64,000 nt of DNA from Acidihalobacter aeolianus. Lineage in GTDB: Bacteria; Pseudomonadota; Gammaproteobacteria; DSM-5130; Acidihalobacteraceae. The translations under genes and the position numbers were made by a program. Each line of letters begins with the position of its first letter. Position 1 is the first letter of the stretch. Under the pieces are notes generated by a model. It worked only from the letters and a program-made list of their open reading frames with translations, did no database searches and was not told where the DNA came from. This document shows positions 13,127-23,193 of the stretch, piece by piece. Where the stretch lies: NCBI RefSeq assembly GCF_001753165.1, contig NZ_CP017448.1, positions 3,165,183 through 3,229,182 of the forward strand, written 5' to 3'.

Positions 13127-14917
13127 ATGGCCCGTATCCCGCAGTCCTTCATCGACGAACTCCTGGCGCGGACCGACATCGTCGAGATCATCAACGCACG
13201 CGTACCGCTCAAGCGCGCGGGCCATGAATTCAAGGCCTGCTGCCCGTTCCACAACGAAAAGACGCCATCGTTCTATGTCAGCCCACAAAAACAGTTCTAT
13301 CACTGCTTCGGCTGCGGCGCACACGGCACCGCGCTGAGTTTCCTGATCGAACATGACCGCCTGGATTTTGTCGAGGCTGTCGAGTCCCTCGCCGCCATCC
13401 TCGGCCTCGATGTACCTCACGAAGGCGGACATCGCGATGACGACCGCCGCAGCGACGAACGCGCTGCGCTCCACCGGTGCCTGGAAGATGCCTCCGCTTG
13501 GTTCAAGCAGGAACTGCGTCGCAGCCAGACCGCCGTCGATTACCTCAAACAGCGCGGACTGGATGGCGTAACCGCAGCCCGCTTCGGACTCGGCTATGCG
13601 CCCCCCTTATGGGACGGCCTGCTCAATGCGTTCAAAGGGCGCCACAGCACCGCTCATCTGGTTGAGGCCGGGCTGCTGGTCGAGCGCGACGGGCGACATT
13701 ACGACCGGTTCCGAGACCGCATCATGTTCCCGATCCGCGATCCTCGCGGCCAGATCATCGGTTTTGGCGGCCGTGTGATCGCCGACGGCACGCCAAAGTA
13801 CCTCAACTCGAACGAAACCCCGCTGTTCCACAAAGGGCGATCACTCTACGGCCTGTACGAAGCCCGCCAGTCCGGCGTCTTGCTGGATGAGATTTTAATC
13901 GTCGAAGGCTATATGGACGTCATCAGTCTCTCTCAGCAAGACATCCACAACGTGGTCGCAACCCTAGGTACCGCCACGACGCGCGAACACATCCAGCGCC
14001 TCTACCGCACGGCCAAACGCCTCATCTTTTGCTTCGACGGCGATCGCGCGGGTCGCAGCGCTGCCTGGCGGGCGCTCGAACAGACGCTGCCCGTGCTCGA
14101 AGACGGCAATGAGGCCGTTTTTTTGTTTCTCCCCGATGGTCAGGACCCGGACAGCTTTGTACGCAGCGAAGGCAAGGAAGCGTTCCTGAAGCTGGCTGGC
14201 GACGGACTCAGCCTGTCTCGCCTGCTGCTACAGGAGCTACGCCGGCGACACCCGGGAAATGACATGGAAGCTCGGGCTGGACTCGCCCACGAAGGCATGC
14301 AACTGGTGGGCAACATGCGCGCCGAGATGCTGCGCGCACAGGTGATCGAGGCACTCGCCCGCGAGACCGGTATCGCCACCGGCCGCCTCGAGCGCGCCCA
14401 AGCGGGCACGCCCGTCCCGGCACCGGTGTCGACAGACACAAGAGCGCCCCGTCACAACCCACGCGAAGTCAAGGAACGCGCCCAGACTGTGCGCTGGTCG
14501 CCGCTGCGCACCGCCATCGCACTCCTCGCGGAGCATACCGAACTCGCCGCCAACGCCCCCGAGGCCGAGGAACTAGGCGACCTCGACAATCCCGGGGTCG
14601 CGCTTTATGCCCAACTCCTTGAAACGGTGCGCACGAATCCCAATATCACCACCGCAGGGATTCTCGAACGCTGGCGCGGTGCCGATGGGGAACGAAATTT
14701 GCTTCGGCTGATCGAATCCCGCGACATACATTTGGAACCCGATGCCGCAAGACGCGAGTTCGACGACGCGACGGTCCGCTTGCTGGCTCAGCAAATTGAA
14801 ACTAGATTTCAGTTGCTACGCCGAAAAGCGCAACAGGAGGGTTTGAATGCGGAAGAAAAAGCCGAGTTCAGCCGTCTAGCATTACATGGGGGATTAGACG
14901 ACAGGCATTCCCTCTAG
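13127..14917 (+). CDS. dnaG: DNA primase DnaG
   Basis: Synthesises RNA primers for lagging-strand and initiation events at the replication fork. The protein is 596 aa. The N-terminal CHC2-type zinc-binding domain shows CCPFHNEKTPSFYVSP and FYHCFGCGAHG at about 39-67. The catalytic core has the EGYMDVI acidic motif near 266-272 and the TOPRIM FCFDGDRAGRSAAWRAL near 306-322. A C-terminal helicase-interaction domain runs from about 450 to the end. It lies downstream of gltB and immediately upstream of rpoD; the rpsU gene that often starts this operon is not present. Confidence 0.97.
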   Translation: MARIPQSFIDELLARTDIVEIINARVPLKRAGHEFKACCPFHNEKTPSFYVSPQKQFYHCFGCGAHGTALSFLIEHDRLDFVEAVESLAAILGLDVPHEGGHRDDDRRSDERAALHRCLEDASAWFKQELRRSQTAVDYLKQRGLDGVTAARFGLGYAPPLWDGLLNAFKGRHSTAHLVEAGLLVERDGRHYDRFRDRIMFPIRDPRGQIIGFGGRVIADGTPKYLNSNETPLFHKGRSLYGLYEARQSGVLLDEILIVEGYMDVISLSQQDIHNVVATLGTATTREHIQRLYRTAKRLIFCFDGDRAGRSAAWRALEQTLPVLEDGNEAVFLFLPDGQDPDSFVRSEGKEAFLKLAGDGLSLSRLLLQELRRRHPGNDMEARAGLAHEGMQLVGNMRAEMLRAQVIEALARETGIATGRLERAQAGTPVPAPVSTDTRAPRHNPREVKERAQTVRWSPLRTAIALLAEHTELAANAPEAEELGDLDNPGVALYAQLLETVRTNPNITTAGILERWRGADGERNLLRLIESRDIHLEPDAARREFDDATVRLLAQQIETRFQLLRRKAQQEGLNAEEKAEFSRLALHGGLDDRHSL

Positions 14918-14983
14918 CCTGATAGCGTCGAACTGTAGTATCATCGCCTGTTTTCCATTCGATTTATTTGGGTGTTTCATTCC

Positions 14984-16822
<1,839 letters not shown>

Positions 16823-16828
16823 CATGCT

Positions 16829-16853
16829 GCGGCCGGCCATCCACGCCGGCCGC
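16829..16853 (+). terminator. GC-rich hairpin after rpoD
   Basis: A 9-bp perfect stem (GCGGCCGGC / GCCGGCCGC) with a 7-nt loop lies 6 bases after the rpoD stop and 12 bases before the tRNA. No T-tract follows, so termination may be incomplete and the tRNA could be partly transcribed from the rpoD promoter. Confidence 0.5.
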
Positions 16854-16865
16854 CCTCACGATGAC

Positions 16866-16942
<77 letters not shown>

Positions 16943-17517
16943 CCTCCCCTTCCGACACTGTCCAATATTATCCAAGACATCGCCCACAAAATGGCGCCAC
17001 ACATAGGCTTAGCGTCCAAACCTGTCCAAAGCGATCCGCTTGAATCCAGGCAATAAGTGAGTCAAAGCGTGTGTCAACAAGGGGCCCGGCCCTCCGCCTG
17101 ACTCGCATTTGGTTGACTCACATGTTGGCCGACACCAAACCCGCACGCACAAGCCACAGTCGAGTTTTCCCTCGTTATAGCGGTCACTTCTGAATAGCGC
17201 TCCAGGGGATATTACGACCCAAACATCACATTGGTAGCGAACACGAGGTTTGTTGTAAATCCATCGTAGCTTCACCATATAAGCCGATTCGCAAAAACTA
17301 TAACCAACCACTTTACTGTGATAGATTCGCTACAGCGACAGCGCCTCCACGAAATCGATGAACACCCGGTCTCATGGCGGCGTTTCGAAGGGGCAAGGCA
17401 GCGGGATTCCACCCGAGCAAAATAACGCTGGGAACCGATGCCTTGAATAAGAAATCCTGACGTGGGGCAACGTCCGGTTCGCTGCGTCAGGGAGGGCTAT
17501 ACCTTCTGGAGAAGGCC
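16943..17517. other. Gene-poor region downstream of tRNA-Ile2 with integrase-arm-like repeats
   Basis: 575 bases without a convincing gene, less GC-rich than its surroundings. Four TCCAA-containing heptamers occur as two pairs, each pair 10 bp apart (starts 16961/16971 and 17015/17025). A perfect 9-bp inverted repeat GTGAGTCAA / TTGACTCAC lies at 17057-17065 and 17113-17121, with further GTGTCAA and GACTC copies between. This layout beside a tRNA 3' end resembles the arm-site region of an integrated element, but no integrase and no duplicated tRNA end were seen. A 100-codon minus-strand frame (17009-17311) looks like chance. Confidence 0.45.
17456..17515 (+). promoter_or_regulatory. Structured leader of the small membrane protein, with ribosome binding site in a hairpin
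   Basis: Two adjacent hairpins precede ATG 17518. The first pairs CCTGACG (17456-17462) with CGTCAGG (17485-17491). The second pairs CCTTC (17502-17506) with GAAGG (17511-17515) around a TGGA loop, so the ribosome binding sequence GGAGAAGG is partly buried. This is an inference from complementarity only. Confidence 0.4.
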
Positions 17518-17742
17518 ATGGACGCAAAAACCATCGATAACAAGATCGACACCGAAGGGCTCATCTACACCGAAACGGATACCGGATCGCGCACCGCGGT
17601 TCTCGCCATGATTCTCACGGTAGGCTTGATTGGCTACGTGTCCAACATCATTGAAATGGGCGCGCAGACGCACATTTCCGGCTGGTTACGCGCCATGGGG
17701 GCCTATTTCCCCCCGCTGGGCGCGCTGCTGGGCTTGATGTAA
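17518..17742 (+). CDS. Small membrane protein of unknown function (74 aa)
   Basis: Not recognised. A hydrophilic, acidic N-terminus of about 25 residues is followed by one clear transmembrane helix at about 26-48 (AVLAMILTVGLIGYVSN) and a second, shorter hydrophobic stretch at about 60-74 ending in PPLGALLGLM. A strong ribosome binding site (GGAGAAGG) sits 2-9 bases upstream of ATG, inside a possible hairpin, and a terminator-like hairpin follows. The gene stands alone between tRNA-Ile2 and a convergent dipeptidase gene, so genomic context gives no function. Good translation signals make it more likely a real gene than a chance frame. Confidence 0.65.
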   Translation: MDAKTIDNKIDTEGLIYTETDTGSRTAVLAMILTVGLIGYVSNIIEMGAQTHISGWLRAMGAYFPPLGALLGLM

Positions 17743-17770
17743 GCGGCCCCCACCCGCAAACGCGCGGAAC

Positions 17771-17810
17771 ACCCCGTCCGGTTTAGCGCACGGCCGGGGT
17801 TTCGCTTGGT
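17771..17810 (+). terminator. Terminator-like hairpin after the small membrane protein
   Basis: ACCCCGTCC (17771-17779) pairs with GGCCGGGGT (17792-17800) with one mismatch, and is followed by TTCGCTTGGT. A moderate intrinsic terminator for the 74-aa gene. Confidence 0.5.
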
Positions 17811-17933
17811 GTCGCCGGCTCGTTCCATTATGTAACTGCCCGAATGCAGGCGGGGCGCATCTGTCCTGCGCGCTGCCAGCCTTTACCAAGCAACGCGTGC
17901 TTGCACCCGCTCACACCAATTTGGTGAATCTCG

Positions 17934-18476
17934 TTACGGCATCATGCGTGCGACGGTCTGTACGTCGTCAACTATGGGAAAGGCTTCCGGATTGGGCAGG
18001 TTGTAGTGCCACCACTCCATGGGGTTATGCACCCAGCCGGCCAGCGCCATGATTCCGGCAAGCATCTGCCGATTGCCTTGCACATCCGCAGGCAGGCCCG
18101 GATGGGCGTGAAAGGAGGCCGGCTCCATCGCATCGAACCCGGTGCCCATGGGCAAGGCTTCGCCTGACGGATAAGCCAGGGTCAGGTCGACGGCGATGCC
18201 GCGGCTGTGCGTCGAGCCCAGTTCGGGGTCGGCGATGAAGGTCGGATCGGGCAGCGCTTCCCAGAGCCTGCGCTGCGCGGCAGGCGGGCGATATGCGTCG
18301 AATACGATCAACCTGCGGTCTGCCGCACTCGCCAGCTCGGCGGCTTTCATCAGCGCGGCATGCGCTTCAGGATGGAGCAGCGCGACCGCGTAAGCGTAGA
18401 TCGGCGTGCCGGTGATGTTGTCGGCAGTCGCGTATTTCAGATCGAGATCAATGGCCGGATGTTCGACGATGTGCAA
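17934..18476 (-). CDS. D-alanyl-D-alanine dipeptidase (VanX/DdpX family)
   Basis: Zinc dipeptidase family that cleaves D-Ala-D-Ala, in Gram-negatives usually for nutrient recycling of peptidoglycan dipeptide. The protein is 180 aa without a clear signal peptide. Zinc ligands and catalytic residues are visible: H90 and D97 in STHSRGIAVD, E154 and H157 in EWWHYN, and the conserved Arg63 in FDAYRPP. It is a monocistronic gene on the minus strand, convergent with the small membrane protein and divergent from the EAL-HDOD gene across a 200-base gap. No vanA/vanH-like genes are nearby, so glycopeptide resistance is not suggested. Confidence 0.9.
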   Translation of the reverse strand: MHIVEHPAIDLDLKYATADNITGTPIYAYAVALLHPEAHAALMKAAELASAADRRLIVFDAYRPPAAQRRLWEALPDPTFIADPELGSTHSRGIAVDLTLAYPSGEALPMGTGFDAMEPASFHAHPGLPADVQGNRQMLAGIMALAGWVHNPMEWWHYNLPNPEAFPIVDDVQTVARMMP

Positions 18477-18540
18477 GACTGAAGCTCCCTTGGATGATGT
18501 TGACGCGGCACTAACCCGCCTGAAATCCTACCGCAAACGG

Positions 18541-18558
18541 CTGGCAATGCCTTGCCAG
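18541..18558. promoter_or_regulatory. Inverted repeat in the divergent ddpX-like / EAL-HDOD gap
   Basis: CTGGCAA-TGCC-TTGCCAG is a perfect 7-bp inverted repeat midway between two divergent genes. It could be an operator or a short hairpin. It resembles a sigma-54 site but the GG-to-GC spacing is one base short. Confidence 0.3.
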
Positions 18559-18676
18559 CGGCAAGCATCCGCCAAATCACGCCGAATTTCGCCCGGAAAA
18601 CCTAGAGTTATAGCGGTTTTCGAAAAATAACATCATACTTCGACCTATCAGGGCTCACATCCACCGCCGCGATCCC

Positions 18677-19918
18677 ATGTCGATGCCACTCAATGTCCTC
18701 ATCGGCCGCCAGCCGATCTACAACAATATTCTGGGCATCTATGCTTACGAACTCCTGTTTCGCGGGATGGGGCGCACCCAGGCTGACGTCGCCACGGCCC
18801 AGGTGGTCGTAAACGCCTTTCAGGAATTCGGTATCGACAAGCTGGCCGGCACGAGCCGCATCGGCATCAACCTCAGCCGCAGCCTGCTCAGCGTCGCACA
18901 CGAATTGCCGATCCCGCCAGAACGCGTCATTTTCGATATCCCGCCCGCACTGGCCAGCGCCGACGAAATGCCGCAGTTGCGGCTGCTATCCAAGATGGGG
19001 TTCACTCTCGCGCTGGACGACGCCCAATACGACCCCGCCTTGAGCGACATCTATTCACTGGCGGATATCGTCAAGATCGACATCCGCGGGACGGATGCCA
19101 AGACCCTGCCGGACAACATCGCTGCATTCCGCCGCCATCGGCTGAAGGTCCTCGCGCTCAGGATCGAGTCGCTGGCCGAGTTCGAATATCTCAGGGACCT
19201 CGGTTTCGATTATTTTCAAGGTTATTTCCTCAGCCGCCCCCGTGTGGTGAAAAGCTCCAGCCTGCCGCCGAACAAGGTCGCAGTCTTGCAACTCTTCGCC
19301 ATTGTTTACGATCCGGCCACTGAGACTCGAGACATCGAAAAAGCGATCGCCGCCGACCCGATCCTCAGCTACAAGCTGCTGCGTCTGATCAATTCGGCCT
19401 TCTACAACCTGCCGCGCCCGGTCACCTCGCTAAGGGATACGATTATCCTTCTGGGCCGACGCCGTCTCGCAACCTGGTGCATCCTGCTTTCCTTGACCCA
19501 CTTGAGCGACAAGCCGGCAGCGGTATTCATCATCGCGCTGGCCCGTGCGCGCATGTGCGAACTGCTGGAAGAAGGTACGGCAAAGAGGAGTAGCGGCGAT
19601 GGCTTTATCGTCGGTCTGCTGTCAGCCCTCGACCTTCTGCTCGACCGGTCTTTGGCTCAGGTCATCGCACCCCTACCGCTTTCCTCCAACGTCAAGGAAG
19701 CGATTCTGGGGCATGAAGGCGCGCTGGGGCATTATCTGCAGGCAGTGCTCAGCTACGAGATCAGCCAATGGCGGCAGGTGGCGGGCAACGGCATCCCTCC
19801 GGAGTTGCTGATGACCTCGCGGATGGAAGCCCTCAGCTGGGCAGAATCGATACTCAGTTCCACCGCCGCATCGGGCGACTCGGGCAAGCAAAACCTACCT
19901 TCCGTCAAACCCGTTTAA
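18677..19918 (+). CDS. EAL-HDOD signalling protein with degenerate EAL domain (YuxH family)
   Basis: 413 aa with an N-terminal EAL-like domain (about 1-200) and a C-terminal HDOD domain (about 200-400). The EAL signature is altered: YELLFR replaces the EALLR box, FDIPPA replaces the usual ELTE box, and LDDAQYD stands where DDFGTG is expected. The Lys in VKID, the later Glu in ALRIESL and QGYFLSRP are kept. Cyclic-di-GMP hydrolysis is therefore doubtful; a binding or scaffolding role is possible. The HDOD part shows AIAADPILSYKLLRLINSAFY. Its 3' end overlaps the convergent response regulator gene by 24 bases. Confidence 0.88.
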   Translation: MSMPLNVLIGRQPIYNNILGIYAYELLFRGMGRTQADVATAQVVVNAFQEFGIDKLAGTSRIGINLSRSLLSVAHELPIPPERVIFDIPPALASADEMPQLRLLSKMGFTLALDDAQYDPALSDIYSLADIVKIDIRGTDAKTLPDNIAAFRRHRLKVLALRIESLAEFEYLRDLGFDYFQGYFLSRPRVVKSSSLPPNKVAVLQLFAIVYDPATETRDIEKAIAADPILSYKLLRLINSAFYNLPRPVTSLRDTIILLGRRRLATWCILLSLTHLSDKPAAVFIIALARARMCELLEEGTAKRSSGDGFIVGLLSALDLLLDRSLAQVIAPLPLSSNVKEAILGHEGALGHYLQAVLSYEISQWRQVAGNGIPPELLMTSRMEALSWAESILSSTAASGDSGKQNLPSVKPV

Positions 19919-21241
19919 GAATTTGAGCTTGCGCTGCAGGGTGGAGCGGCTGATGCCGAGCAGCCGGGATGCCTTCACCTGATTGCCCTCGCAAAGCGAC
20001 AGCACCCGCCGGATGTGCGCCACCTCAACTTCGTGCAAGCTCATGTCGTGCGCCGGCTCCTCGTAGGTATCGGTGGCATGCTGATTGATAATGATGTCTT
20101 CGGCGTCGATTACGTGCCCCTCGGCCAGCGCGAAGCTGCGCTCCAATACGCTGGTCAGCTCGCGGACGTTGCCGGGCCAGTCGTACATGTACAGCTTGCG
20201 CCTGGCTCGCGGGGTAATTTCGAATGGCTTTTCGTCGCCGATCTTCGCGTTCTGCCGGGCCAGGAAGAAATCGGTCAGGGCGTAGATGCCGTCGCGCCGC
20301 TGGCGTAGCGGCGGAATCTTGATCTCGATGACGCCGAGGCGGAACAGCAGGTCCTTGCGGTACTCGCCCGTCTCGCTCAGGGTCCACAGATCGCGGTTGG
20401 TGGCGGCGATCACGCGGACGTTGACCTTGGCCACCTTGGTGCTGCCGACCGGACGGATCTCGCCCTCCTGCAACGCGCGCAGCAGCTTGGCCTGCAGGCT
20501 TTGGGTGACATCGCCGATCTCGTCCAGAAACAGCGTGCCGCCGTCCGCCTCCTGAAACAGCCCGGGCTGGCTGGTGTTCGCGCCGGTGAACGCCCCGCGG
20601 ACGTGGCCGAAGAGTTCCGAATCGAGCAGGTTCTCGGTCAGCGCACAGGAATTGACCGCCACGAAACGCTTGTTCGCGCGGGTGCTGAGACTGTGGATCA
20701 GACGCGCGATCACCTCCTTGCCCGCCCCCGTCTCGCCGGTGATCAGCACTGGCATGTCCTGACGCGCAATCCGCTGGACGCGCCGGATGATCTCGCGCAT
20801 CGCCTCGCTCTGCGAAGCGACATACGGCTCGTGACGCCGCGCCGCCTCTTCGCGCAGCAGCATCAGCTCCTGGCTCTGCGCCCGTTTTTCCAGGATCTTG
20901 CCCACCCGGATCAGCAGTTCGTCGGGGGCCAGCGGCTTGACCAGATAATCGTACGCGCCGAGCTTCATCGCGCACACCGCCTCGTCCACCTCGCCATGTG
21001 CGGTGATGATCACGATTTCGGGGTGATCGCCGCGGGCGCGAATGCGCGACAGGATGTCCAGGCCGTTCTCCCGACCCAGACGCATGTCCAGCATCACGAG
21101 ATCGACGTGCTGCTCGGCCACGATGGCCAAGGCCTGCTCGCCCGTATTCGCGTCGGTGACGTTGTGCCCCTCCTTGTCGAGGAGCATGTGCAGGGTTCGC
21201 CGGATATTCGGCTCGTCGTCGACGACCAGGATGTTAGCCAC
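19895..21241 (-). CDS. Sigma-54-dependent response regulator (NtrC family)
   Basis: 448 aa. The receiver domain (1-120) has DDE at the N-terminus and the phospho-acceptor Asp in VMLDMRL. The AAA+ domain (about 140-375) has Walker A GETGAGKE, the sigma-54 contact GAFTGA intact, Walker B GGTLFLDEIGDV and the R-finger region. A Fis-type helix-turn-helix at the C-terminus ends in KASRLLGISRSTLQRKL. It overlaps the upstream kinase gene by 8 bases, making a clear cognate pair. The input signal and target genes cannot be read here; no convincing sigma-54 promoter was found nearby. Confidence 0.95.
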   Translation of the reverse strand: MANILVVDDEPNIRRTLHMLLDKEGHNVTDANTGEQALAIVAEQHVDLVMLDMRLGRENGLDILSRIRARGDHPEIVIITAHGEVDEAVCAMKLGAYDYLVKPLAPDELLIRVGKILEKRAQSQELMLLREEAARRHEPYVASQSEAMREIIRRVQRIARQDMPVLITGETGAGKEVIARLIHSLSTRANKRFVAVNSCALTENLLDSELFGHVRGAFTGANTSQPGLFQEADGGTLFLDEIGDVTQSLQAKLLRALQEGEIRPVGSTKVAKVNVRVIAATNRDLWTLSETGEYRKDLLFRLGVIEIKIPPLRQRRDGIYALTDFFLARQNAKIGDEKPFEITPRARRKLYMYDWPGNVRELTSVLERSFALAEGHVIDAEDIIINQHATDTYEEPAHDMSLHEVEVAHIRRVLSLCEGNQVKASRLLGISRSTLQRKLKFLNGFDGR

Positions 21242-22100
21242 GACGGCGCGCCCTGGGCAGCGTAAACGAGGCCTGCGTGCCCTCGCCCTGCACGCTGCTC
21301 ATCTCAAGCCGGGTACCGTGCTGCGCGAGGATGTGTTGCGTGATGGCAAGACCCAAGCCGACCCCGGTGGGACGGCTGGTGTAGAAAGGCTCCATGATCT
21401 GTTCCAGCTGTTCGCTCGGTATGCCCTCGCCGTTGTCGCAGACTTGGACTGTCACATGCCGCTCATCCGCCGTCAGCACGCGCACCGTCAGCCGGCCGCC
21501 TTCGGGCATCGCCTCGATGGCGTTGAGCATCAGATTCATCAATGCCTGGTGGATCAGGTCGACATCACACAGGATCAACGCCCCACCGCTTTCATCTTCG
21601 AGCACGAATTCGACATTCTCGGGTTGATTGGTACCCAGCAGGGTAAACAGCTTGTGGATGGCCTCGGCGATGTCGGTCGGTTCCATGCGCGCGATGGGAA
21701 ATCGCGAGAACTGGAGAAAGTGCCGGAAAATGCGCTGCAGGCGCGCGCACTCGCTGGACACGATCCCGGACAGTTCCTGCTTTTCGCGCGGCGTGAGATT
21801 GCTGCGCACCAACAGGGCGATGGAGTTGACGATCGCCTCAAGCGGATTGCGGATTTCGTGGGCGATGCCCGCCGGGAGCTGGCTCATGCAGGTAAGACGG
21901 TCGCGCTCGGACCAGCTCACACGCTGCGTGTCATCGTGGGTGACGAAGGCCTCCACGGCATCGGCCATGTTGTTGAATGCCTCCGCGGCCGGCAGCATGC
22001 CCTGAAAATCTTCAGGGTTCAGGCGTGTCTGAAAGTGAAAGGCACCCAAACGCTGCAGGGCCTCCACCAGCAGTTCCTGTTCGCCGTGCGCTGTTTCCAT
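21234..22100 (-). CDS. Soluble sensor histidine kinase (NtrB-like), partner of the adjacent NtrC-type regulator
   Basis: 288 aa, with no transmembrane segment, so a cytoplasmic kinase. The H-box AGIAHEIRNPLEAI lies near residues 78-91 and the ATP-binding domain has N-box NLMLNAIEA, G1 DNGEGIP and G2 GVGLGLAI. The N-terminal 65 residues are a short helical region with no recognisable PAS fold. It is followed by its response regulator with an 8-base overlap and has its own promoter candidate upstream. The signal is unknown. Confidence 0.92.
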   Translation of the reverse strand: METAHGEQELLVEALQRLGAFHFQTRLNPEDFQGMLPAAEAFNNMADAVEAFVTHDDTQRVSWSERDRLTCMSQLPAGIAHEIRNPLEAIVNSIALLVRSNLTPREKQELSGIVSSECARLQRIFRHFLQFSRFPIARMEPTDIAEAIHKLFTLLGTNQPENVEFVLEDESGGALILCDVDLIHQALMNLMLNAIEAMPEGGRLTVRVLTADERHVTVQVCDNGEGIPSEQLEQIMEPFYTSRPTGVGLGLAITQHILAQHGTRLEMSSVQGEGTQASFTLPRARRRG

Positions 22101-22130
22101 CGGTTAGCGACCCGGGGAGATAAAAAATCC

Positions 22131-22158
22131 ATTATACAGGTATTAATATTCTCGTTAA
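22131..22158 (-). promoter_or_regulatory. Candidate sigma-70 promoter for the kinase-regulator pair
   Basis: Reading the minus strand, TTAACG (22158-22153) and a perfect TATAAT (22136-22131) are separated by 16 bp, about 30 bases before the kinase ATG. The -35 box overlaps the end of the LysR gene. This suggests the kinase and regulator are transcribed separately from lysR. Confidence 0.55.
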
Positions 22159-23072
22159 GTTCCCTGAGATGCCGCTCCCTCGCTGCTGAGGTTCAACGCC
22201 TGCAGAAAGGATTGCGTGGCGCGCGAGCGCAGCCGGGCCTGCGGTGCGGCGACATACAAGTCCCAATGGATGCCCTTGGCGCACTCGAGGTGACGGTAGA
22301 CAAGATCGGACCCCGCATGCGCCAAGGCGCGGAATGAGGCGAAGCCGATGCCGAGCCCGGCACGCACGGCTTCCTTGACCGCATCGACCCCCGTCACGAC
22401 GATATTCACGGGCAGCTGCAGACCCACCTCGGCCAGCGCGCGCTCGAAGGTCTGCCGGGCACCGGAAGCGGGCTCGCGCCAGATGATCGCCGAACCGCTC
22501 AGCGCACTCAGCGGCACGACTTCGGGATAGCGTTGCGCAAGCGGGTGTTCGGGACGCAGCACGAGCACCACCTCGTCGACCACCCAGGGGCTGAGTTCGT
22601 ACGATCCCGAGATCGGCAGATCGGGCAGCGGGCCCTCGATCATGCACACGTCGAAGGCCTCCAGACGGCGCATCAGCGCCTCGGAGTTGTCCGTGTCGAT
22701 GTACACGGACACGCCCGGATAGCCCTTCTGGAATCGCACCACGTGCTCCGGAAGGTAATAGCTCGCCAGGGTGCTGGTGGAACCGATATGGATGCTGCCG
22801 GCATCCACGCCCTGCAGCTGTCGGATGTAGTCGTCGGCCTGGGCGTGCGCGCGGCGCAGCGTCTCGGCATGATGCAGCAAACCCTGTCCCGCCGGCGTCA
22901 ATTCGATACCGTACCCGCGCCGCGTGTAGAGCGGTTCGCCGACCAGATTCTGCAATTGGCGCAGTTGGCTGGAAACCGCCGGTTGACTGAGACACAAGGC
23001 GTCGGCCGCCCGGCTGATGCTGCGCAATCTGGCCACGACCGTGAAACTCAACAGGTGCTGAGGATTGACCAT
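22155..23072 (-). CDS. LysR-family transcriptional regulator divergent from the formate-dehydrogenase-like operon
   Basis: 305 aa. The N-terminal winged helix-turn-helix (about 5-62) carries the LysR signature SISRAADALCLSQPAVSSQLRQ in two parts, followed by the linker helix and a type-2 periplasmic-binding-like effector domain with GSTSTLASYYLP near 93. The start at ATG 23072 gives the standard LysR N-terminus; a longer frame from 23195 would run through the AT-rich intergenic region and into the divergent start. Divergent placement suggests it controls the FdhF-like operon and itself. The effector is unknown; formate is a guess only. Confidence 0.93.
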   Translation of the reverse strand: MVNPQHLLSFTVVARLRSISRAADALCLSQPAVSSQLRQLQNLVGEPLYTRRGYGIELTPAGQGLLHHAETLRRAHAQADDYIRQLQGVDAGSIHIGSTSTLASYYLPEHVVRFQKGYPGVSVYIDTDNSEALMRRLEAFDVCMIEGPLPDLPISGSYELSPWVVDEVVLVLRPEHPLAQRYPEVVPLSALSGSAIIWREPASGARQTFERALAEVGLQLPVNIVVTGVDAVKEAVRAGLGIGFASFRALAHAGSDLVYRHLECAKGIHWDLYVAAPQARLRSRATQSFLQALNLSSEGAASQGT

Positions 23073-23193
23073 GCGGACTCCGAACCCGATTAAATATATA
23101 AATTTTGAATAATTAGAATAGATATAACAGATTTGAGTAATAGTATGACTTGTCATAGTCTTTGCGTCCACGGCGAAACCCAGGAGGCCGCTC
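23073..23193. promoter_or_regulatory. AT-rich divergent control region between lysR and fdhF-like gene
   Basis: 121 bases, strikingly AT-rich compared with the flanking genes. It holds a perfect 6-bp inverted repeat TATGAC-TT-GTCATA (23144-23157), a plausible LysR operator half-site pair, although its spacing is not the textbook T-N11-A. A weak promoter TTGAGT (23133) / TAGTCT (23156) overlaps it. A strong AGGAGG ribosome binding site is at 23182-23187, 6 bases before the fdhF-like ATG. Confidence 0.5.

Noticed and set aside
17009-17311. 100-codon minus-strand frame in the region after tRNA-Ile2
   Set aside because: No ribosome binding site, odd Cys/Arg-rich composition and no familiar motif. 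It overlaps the repeats and was not called as a gene.
18541-18558. Possible sigma-54 promoter in the ddpX/EAL-HDOD gap
   Set aside because: GG and GC elements are 11 rather than 12 bases apart. The same near miss occurs at about 52397-52410 before the LysM gene. Neither is convincing.
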